Shown: piece by piece, positions 27,301 to 36,279 of the stretch | How positions within the stretch are numbered: position 1 is the first letter of the stretch | Layout: every line of letters begins with the position of its first letter | Source of the DNA: Eucommia ulmoides | Taxonomy: Eukaryota > Streptophyta > Magnoliopsida > Garryales > Eucommiaceae | Direction of reading: 5' to 3' | Length of the DNA: 64,000 bases | Assembly: GCA_016647705.1 (NCBI GenBank) | Contig: CM028327.1 | Span: 44,022,017 to 44,086,016, forward strand | The notes under the pieces: model-generated | The model's input: the letters and a program-made list of their open reading frames with translations, nothing else | Databases searched by the model: none | Told to the model about the DNA's origin: nothing | Position numbers and translations under genes: made by a program

Positions 27301-30300
27301 CCCCAATGTGTGTCCGAACCGAAAATCCGAAATAAAAAAAACCGAGATCTAAAACCGAGATTAAAAACTGAAATCTAACTACTAATCCCATGTCCGAACC
27401 AAAAATCCGAAATAAAAAAAACTGAGATCTAAAACCAAGATCTACACAAATAAAAATCGAAATCTAAATCTAATTAATTAACACAAACCCTATACCCCAA
27501 ACACAAGCACAAACACAAATACATACACAAACACAAACCTAAACAATTAATAATTAGCAAAAAAATAAATTGCCACTGAAACAAACAAAAAAAAAGAAAA
27601 AAAACCTAACCAACTTGAACAAAAATGGCTCACCTTAGCAGCAACAGGGACGGACGGCGAAGGTTGATGGCAACGACGGCTTCTGGAGTGAGGAGCAACG
27701 GCGAAGCAAAAAGAGAGAAGGAAGAGAGGAGGAGAAGTTCGTAGCAGCGGCGGCGGTTTGGGAGAGAAGGAGGAAATGAAAACAAAAGACCACGCTAGGA
27801 TTTTCATACAAGAAATGGATTTTGGAAATCCATTTCTGTATTCCCACACAGAAACGGAGATTTGATCTCCGTTTCATGCATTTTATTAAAAAAAAAAAAA
27901 TGTTGATCGTATAAACGGATTTTTATAGTCCGTTTCTGTCCTTTTTTTTTTTTGGGTCAAAAATGGATTTTGAAATTCCGTTTTTCAATAAACGGACTTT
28001 CAAAATCCGTTTTATTGGTTTAATGTAAATATGTGTATATATATGTGATTTCAGTATTTTTTTTTTAAAATTATAATTAATTTGTAAAGAACTCTAGTAT
28101 GTGCTGTTCCCTTTATGTGCTGTTCCCTTTTTGCTTTAGCCATCTAGAACCTTTGTAGGATGGTTGCTAAGGTAGACGTATAATGTTAGGTGGATTCGCA
28201 AGTCCTAACTTCATGTGAGCACTGTTGATTAGTTTTAAAAATAAGATGGCGTTTGGTAATCGTTTCTATTTCCATTCCAGCAGTGGGATGGGAATGGGAT
28301 GGGATGGGATGGAATTTTGTTTTCTTTTTGGGAGTAGAATCGCGTTTGGTAACGATAATTTTTTTTTTGTTTTGGGAAGAGAATTGTGTTTGGTAACGAT
28401 TTTATCCTAAAATCTTTTTTTTTTTTTTTTCTTTTCTGTTTTGGCCTGACGGCGGTGGCACCGTCACCGGCCGGCCGGCGGTGCTCCGGCAACGACCACC
28501 GGCAGTTCTCCGGCGTCGTCGCCGGCGATGACTGGACGGCGGTGGCGCCGGCCGGAAGACAATGGCGCCGTCGCCGGCGACTGCCGGAAGTGGCCGGAAA
28601 ATTTCCGGTCGGACGGTGACCGGCGACGGCGGCGGGCGGTGGTCGGCCGGTATGTGAATAGGGACCATGGGTTTTGGGAATGGAATGGAAATAATGAGAA
28701 ATAACTTTTTTTTGTTTCTCATTTCTTAAGAAAAAAGTGGGTACAATTCTCAAATGGGAATGAAATGGAAACAGAAACAAAAATTATCAAACGCTATTTC
28801 CAAACAGCATTCCCAAAAATCTGGGAATGGAATGGAAATTTTTGGGATGGGATGGGTTACCAAACGGGGCCTAAATTGTTTCGGCTTTTGTTCCTGATCA
28901 GTGGAGTACCTAGATATCTTTCCTGCTTAAAGAACAAATTGAAGCAAATGTTCAGCTCTTTAGTTGCTACTAATTATGTTTGTGCCTTTTGTCTAAGTAG
29001 TTATCTGACTAAAACTTGTGGAAATAAGGCTCAAATATGCAGACACATAAGCCAAGAAGCGCGCGGTTGTGGACATTTAGTCTTATGGTTGGATTGTGAT
29101 CGTGAAGGAGAGAATATATGCTTTGAAGGTACCTTTTTCATACGTTATTTGTCCTGCTAGTCAGTAGATTGAAACTTTTATGATATTGACGCACTCCAAT
29201 TTTCGCAAAATGTTTTGTTAATTTCAAAATTCTTTTTTCAAAGGTGGGACTTGATGCGAAATAATTTTTCTTTAAGAAGGAACAAGGTTTTTTTTCAGAT
29301 GGAGTGACCACTAAATTAAATTACCTAATTTTATTTTAATTGACAAATATGTGTCCCGTAATCATGTTTGTGAAGGCAGAGAATTTTGTTAATTTGGTTA
29401 TCTGCTTGGATTAAAATTTTGATGGCTGGTTGGATTCCTAAATTTGGGGGAGAATGGTTCATTCTTATTTCTTGTTTTGTTAATTGGTGATTCATGGTTG
29501 TGTACTGTGAGACACTTTTTTTGGTCTCCTATTGTACTGGTCTTGTTTATTGTTGATTTATCTCTTGAAATTATGTCGGATCCTAGTTCAGTCTGTTATT
29601 TATCCTATTTCAGTTATTGAGTGCACTGGATTTCGGATGAATGATAATAGAAGAGTTTATCGTGCACGATTTTCTTCTGTTACTGAAAAAGATATTTCAA
29701 AGGCGATGAGCAGCCTTGTTGAACCTAACAGAGATGAGGCATTGGCTGTGGATGCCCGCCAAGAGATAGATTTGAAAGTGGGAGTTGCATTTACACGATT
29801 TCAGACAAGTTATTTCCAGGGCAAATATGGGAATCTTGATTCAAGAGTCATCTCGTGAGTTTTTCTTTAACTGCACATGCTTTGCTATGAAAATATTCTT
29901 CTGCAGTAATGTCTCTCTGGACCATACCTTCCCCTTCCCCCCCCCCCCCCCTTCGGTTTGCGAAATTTTAACATTATTATTTAAGAATTGATGGAACAAA
30001 TAATTTACCGTAGGAAGCACATTATAGTGCTTCTGTATACCATATATGTGATTCAATGTAGTACTCAATGACAGACAGATGGTTGAAGCTTTCCCATGGG
30101 ACCGTTCACGATTATGCTATTAACTCTATGTTGTTGGACTGTAAGCTGTGCTGACTGTCTGATGAGAGTCTCCAATGGAGAATATGAAACTGTCTAGATT
30201 TAGAGTTGCTAACTGACTGATTAACTTCATGTTCAATTTTGCCTGTCTGGTGGCTGAGCAGCCTTCATTTTTGTGTGGCAGCCGCACTTAGTTTTGTGAG

Positions 30301-30835
30301 ACTGTTGATACACTTCTGCCCTAGCCATTTTAAATTTTCCATCTTCAAGGTTTTATTTTCTGCTCGATTACCAACATGGTACTATTGATTTTGAATCATC
30401 ATCCTAGTTTCAATGTGTTTGGCCTCGTGTCGGTTTTATTTAATCAGGTGGACATGCTTAATCTTTTTTAAGTACATCTTTGATCCTTTTATGTTACAAT
30501 TACGTTCCCACTCTTTATTCCTCATTGAAATGGGAGAGTCGTCTTGTATTCAAATTTGTTTATCTGCTTCTGGATTTTTCACATGTAAAATGTAACTGTC
30601 ATCACCTTTGCATTTGTTCAGTTGTTCCAAACGTTATATTTACGTTATGTCCTGAACTGGTCTGTACTTGTCAAATGCTACAGTAGAGAAGTCTTTTCTC
30701 TCTCTCTCTCTCTCTCTCTTTTTGGTCCAAGTGAATAGTATAGAAATTATATGCTAGAATTGAGGAAACTAGTAGAGCTCGCCTTTTCTCATTTTGTGAA
30801 AGATGCTCATATGAGTTGGTTGATTACTTAAAGAA

Positions 30836-30866
<31 letters not shown>

Positions 30867-33800
30867 CTTGTGGGCACACGTGGATTCATGTGCTAAGACA
30901 TGAAACTTTTAAATTTCTTCTTGCTTGTTTCAGATATGGACCATGTCAAACTCCTACTCTTGGATTTTGTGTACAAAGATACTTGCAAATCACTTCATTC
31001 AAGCCTGAAAAGTTTTGGACTTTGCATCCCCATATAATGCATCATGGTTATGAACTTAAGCTAGAATGGGAGCGTGACAAGCTGTTTGACTTGGATGTAA
31101 GAGCCCCCTTAAGCTGAGTTTTGTGAACTTTTATAACTAAGGAGCTCCTTTGAATGTTTCCAGTGGGCTTGAATTGCCCCCATACTTCTGCGGTTGATGG
31201 TAAAAGGAAAGGAGAAGCCCAACTTGGCGTGGAAAAATTTCATTGTTGCCTTATTTTCTTTTCAGACTTGGACCAAACCAAAAATGAATATTTTAAAGGC
31301 TGTCCTTTCAGCTAGTTCTGATATCTCAAACCCCACCAAGTCATCTGAACTCATGAGCTGCTTATGTTTTACTAATATAGGTTGCTGAGATGTTCCGCAA
31401 ATTAGTAATGGATGATGGAGTTTTGCGAGTCACAGGCACAACAGAGAAGCAAGAATCCAAAAGTCGGCCTTCTGGCCTTAATACGGTGAATCTTTTGAAG
31501 GTTAGAACAATTAAAGGATTTTGAGTTCTAAGTTTCTTCCTAATTCTAAGCTGTAAATTTTTGTGGTAAAAATTATATACTCTATGCTTGGGTGCTTCTT
31601 TGCTTTAGCAGCACCACTCGGGAAGAGATAGAGTCATCTAACTTCTCTAGTAAATGACTTATCACAGAGAAAAACAAACTGAACTATTGTTTTATTGTGA
31701 AAAACTAATAACTAGGTCATTCTATTAGAAAGCTTAATAGTGGTCTTAGTGAGGGTGATGGCACAGTTGTACATCACAATTGCAGTCTTGCATCGCTAAT
31801 GATATCATTAGAGTCTTTACGTTTAGCTGTTAGCAGTGGAACCTCTTTTAACGTGAGACTACTTCATTTTCTTCTAATTTTGCTCATACAGCCTTCTTGT
31901 CTACTTCATTACTAGGTTTTAGAAGAGTGTGATCACTTGACTTGACTAGGTTGTTTTGTTTTCCCGCCCCCTTCTTATTTGTCATGTTCAACTAGGCATA
32001 GTTTGAGAGTAGTTGATGACACTTTATTTTCTTTCTGGGAAGAGTTAAATCCATTTTTCCTTATACATCCCTATATTTTGTTTTCCATGTTCCAGTTATC
32101 TACTTAACTTCTTTTGGTCAGTAGTGTTGCTGAAATCTTTGAATTACTTTTCCCCATACATTGTGTTATCTAGGAACTAGCATTGGGAGAATAATTGGCG
32201 GTGGTAGATTACATGGTTATACATTTTTTTTTTTTTTTGTCTTCTCATAGTTTTTATTTGTCCCTTCCTTGTATTCAGGCCCTTGAAACGTCCTCTGCTC
32301 TCCCAAACATGTGTAGTAACATGACATCTTGAATGCTTGTCTTTTGATTCACTAGGAAAACTTTATCCTCGTTTAGTGAAGCAATTCCATCATGATATTC
32401 TGTGTATTGGTTGTTTAATTAGCTAAGCATTAACACTCATCCTATAGGTAAAAGGTAGTTATTTGTTAGTTGCTGTTAGGATTATTGCTGTGAGCACAAA
32501 AACTCGTAGTACATAGAACTTGAAAGAAAAAATTTACCGTACGTGAATACTAATACTTTAGGTACTTTGATGAGTTGATCTACTCCCAATTGTAACACTC
32601 TTAGAATAACTGTAGCATGGTTAAGGAGAAAAACAGTCTGCTTTTGATGGGTGTTTTGGTTTCCTCTCGTTTTGATTTTTTATATTCCCTCCCTTATATT
32701 CATTACAAGTCCACCCTCCACTATTTTTTGGTAAGGATGCTAGTATTCTATGTTCAGTTTATCCTAAAATATAATGGCTGGCTTTTAATCATGGATCTTT
32801 TGGTTCATCTGCAAGTTCCCTTGCAAAATATATTTTGCCCTAGCAGATGATTGTATTTTCTTATCTAATTCAGGTTGCTTCAAGTGCATTAGGTTTTGGA
32901 CCTCAGTTGGCTATGCAATTAGCTGAGCGCTTGTATACTCAAGGTTTCATCAGGTTTTCCTCGAATGTTCCATGTACTGTATTTTGACAATTCAATAATC
33001 GTGTTATATAAGATCTCTAGTGGTTGTTATGTGTAAATGGTACTGCACATGACTAATAAAAAGTGGAGCTTTTATAGGAACGTGTTTGATGAGTATAAAT
33101 GTTTCTTGGTGTGCCAATGACACATGGGTGAATCAGGATGGCTCATATTAAATATGTATTCTAATTGTGACTCATCATAGGCACTTTGAATAAAAAAGTT
33201 CTTTTTAGTGGAAAAGCCGAAGTGTACATTTGACAAATCATAAGTTGATTCCTCACTTAAATAAATGAATGATTAGAAGCAAAATTGTAGCTATTACTTA
33301 TAAGCAGGACAATTACCTTTTTTTTTTTTTAAATATATATTTTTGAAAGCTAGCACAAGTTGTAGCAAACTTTCTTTACTATTATTTCTCATCGTTCATT
33401 TTTGTCCATTTCTTGTGCTCCTATAGTTATCCACGTACAGAGAGTACAGCATACCCTTCATCATTTGACTTCAGAGGCACGCTTGTAGTACTAGTAAACA
33501 GTGCTGAGTGGGGTAGTTATGTACAGACACTGCTATCTGATGGTTATCATAAGCCGCGATCAGGAACTGATGTAGGTGATCACCCTCCCATTACTCCAAT
33601 GCGTTTAGCCACTGAGGATATGCTTGGTTTTGATGCTTGGAGACTATACCAGTATGTCTGCCAACATTTCCTCGGCACTCTGTCGCCTGACTGCAAATAT
33701 ACAAGGTAGAAGCTTGGCTTTCTCCACATGCCTTAAAGATATCAATCTTTCTTTATAGCATACTGAGGCATTGCACATATTGTAGCCTTATGATGTTTTT

Positions 33801-36205
33801 TTAAGGTTTGGTGATTTCATGAACTCTCTTTTGGAACAAATATATCATTTGGTGTAAAATTATAATATAACAGGGAAACAAATATATATAATGTCCAAAT
33901 TGTTAGGGTAGAAGTAGAATGATGGAAAATTTGGGCAGGGTGATCCTTTTGTTGCTTCACCCTTGGTTGCGAGTCTTATCAATTGGAAAGTATCATCTTT
34001 TCCTTGCTTCCCGAATCAATAAACATAAGTCCATTTTTCTGGTCATTCATATGGTAGGCTTCTTGCTCAAAATGAATGTTTGCAGGGCTTACTGGTGCTC
34101 TCGTTGCGTTAATATTTTGCCATCTTCTTCCATATTTGAATTTTTTTTGAGTCGTAACCAAACGAACCCTTATTTTATTATGGTCATTATCATGTTCATT
34201 ATTAATATATTATTATTTTTTTTTTTTTGGGTTTTTGTTTTCTTGTTTTGTTTTTGTTCTTTATTTGATTATGGCAGAAAAATTTGTGCCATAATGTAAG
34301 AGAATTAATTTCAACTGCAGGAGGAAGATTGAATTTTCTGTTGGAGGGGAGCACTTTTACTGTACTGGGCAGCAAGTTACATCCAAAGGATTTACATCAA
34401 TCATGCCTTGGTTGGCTGTAAATGAGAAAAATCTTCCACGTTTTACCGAAAATGAGGAAATAAAGATTTCAAATGTTGAGCTCTATCAGGTATTTCTCTC
34501 AATCCTCCCCTTTCTGCATTTTTGGTATTTTTGACTGAATATTTGTTGAATTGAAATTGCTTGTGTTTCCTGATCTGAGCTATATATAGAGTCTAGGGCA
34601 ATCTCATCTTTCGAGGCGGCTTTCGAGAGTGAGTTAGGCTCATTGGGTTCCTATATGGTATCAGAGCCATGAATCTTATTTGATGTCGGGTGTGTTGAAT
34701 CCCACATTGATGTTGGGCCCCTTGATATCTAGTCACAATGGTTTGTCAAAAGTCCAATCTGCGTGTGTGGGGAAGTGTTGAGTGTCAAATCGATGTTGGA
34801 TCATTCCCTCTGATATTTGTTCATAGTGGTTTGTCAAAGTCTACCTTGAATCCTGAATTGCTTGTGTTTCTTGATCCCGAGTTATGTATAAAGTCTTGGG
34901 CAATCCTTCTCTTTCAAGGCGTCTTTTGAGAGTGAGTTACGTCCATTGGATTCCTACAATATTTATGCATTCGATTTTTCTTGTCTTAGGTTTCCTGAAT
35001 CTACTCACTGTAAGCATCGAATCAACCTACTCTCATTGTTACGTTTGTCAATTGTCATAGATATGTAAAATCAGGACGATCCATGCTTCTCTCTCTCCCC
35101 CTTCCCCCTCCCCCTCCTTTGTGTGTGTATGTGTGTTTGGGGTGTTTTGAGCATTAGTATTTAGTGGCTTGCACTTCATTAATTGTGCCTCTGAATTTTG
35201 GAACGCATAGGGTAACACCACACCGCCGGATTATCTAAGTGAGAGTGAGCTTATCTCTTTGATGGAGAAACACGGTATAGGAACAGATGCATCTATTCCA
35301 GTTCATATTAACAACATATGTGAACGCAATTATGTACAGGTTTGTCATAATCTTCTTTCTTTATATGTCGGTTTTTTTTTTTATAAAAGAAAATTGTAGT
35401 AACACTAGTGGTTCCCCGTTCTGCCCCGAAGGCGCTATAAAAACAAACTGTTTTTTTTTTTTTTTTTTTTTCACAAAGCAACCCTAACCATTAAAGTCAT
35501 ATAAATACTCGTAATAAAAATCTGGCTTTAAAATTTATTCTTTTGATAAAAATCCGGCATTAACAGTCGAAAAGACATTTCCAACTGATGATTTAGATTT
35601 GTTGAGAAACTAAATAACAAACTTTCAACAAAATGTCTTTTCATAATTAATGTATTTAAACAAACTATAGGATATTCAAAATGAATATATTGAATTAAAT
35701 TTTTTGTCTTTAGGCACGAGGTATTCATCCAGTGGCGGAGCCATGTTGGCCAACGGGAGACTAAAGTCTGCCCTCAACTTCTGATTTTTTATTTTTTATT
35801 TTTACCCTTATATCTTTATAAAAATTCAATTAGAACTCTGATTTAGCTAAAAAAAAAATTAGCTCCCCCTCAATCAATTTTCTAGATCCGCCGCTGGGTA
35901 TTAGGGATGGTCATGGGCCGGGCTCGGTCTGGGTTTTGACTAGGGTATTACACAAAAATGTTAGGCCCTAGCCCGGCCCGACCCTCTAATCGGGCCCTAA
36001 TTTCATGCCCAAACCCGGCTCTACAAAAAAAAATTAAGCCCAGGCCCGGCCCTATATTTTTTTTTAAAAATTTAAAAACTAAATACTAAAATTACAAAAT
36101 GGCTCCTCAACTCTCTCTCTCTATGGAGAGGAATGAAACTAAGGTTTGCTAAATTATCTAGCTGAAATCGAAAATTACAAAATGGCTCATCAACTCTTTC
36201 TCTAT

Positions 36206-36279
<74 letters not shown>

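Larger units (their letters stand above)
23090..28094 (-). mobile_element. Long-TIR Mutator-like element (MULE) in TOP3B intron 4
   Basis: Inverted repeats of about 250 bp form the ends: left 23090-23349 and right 27851-28094, both starting GAGTTCTTTACAAA. Flanking 10-mers TAGTCTGTGC (23080-23089) and TAGTATGTGC (28095-28104) match at nine of ten bases, as expected for MULE target duplications. The element is 5005 bp. Each TIR contains a palindrome (gaaacggagat...atctccgtttc) at its inner end. Transcription appears to run from the right TIR leftward, through a GC-rich 5' leader at about 27640-27800. The mudrA-like N-terminal part survives, but I see no DDE catalytic core, so it is probably a non-autonomous deletion form. 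A second ORF with its own TATA box lies further left. Confidence 0.9.

Noticed and set aside
28235-28780. A 181-residue minus-strand ORF
   Set aside because: It runs through the GC-rich core of a MITE; open frames occur on both strands and no domain is visible.
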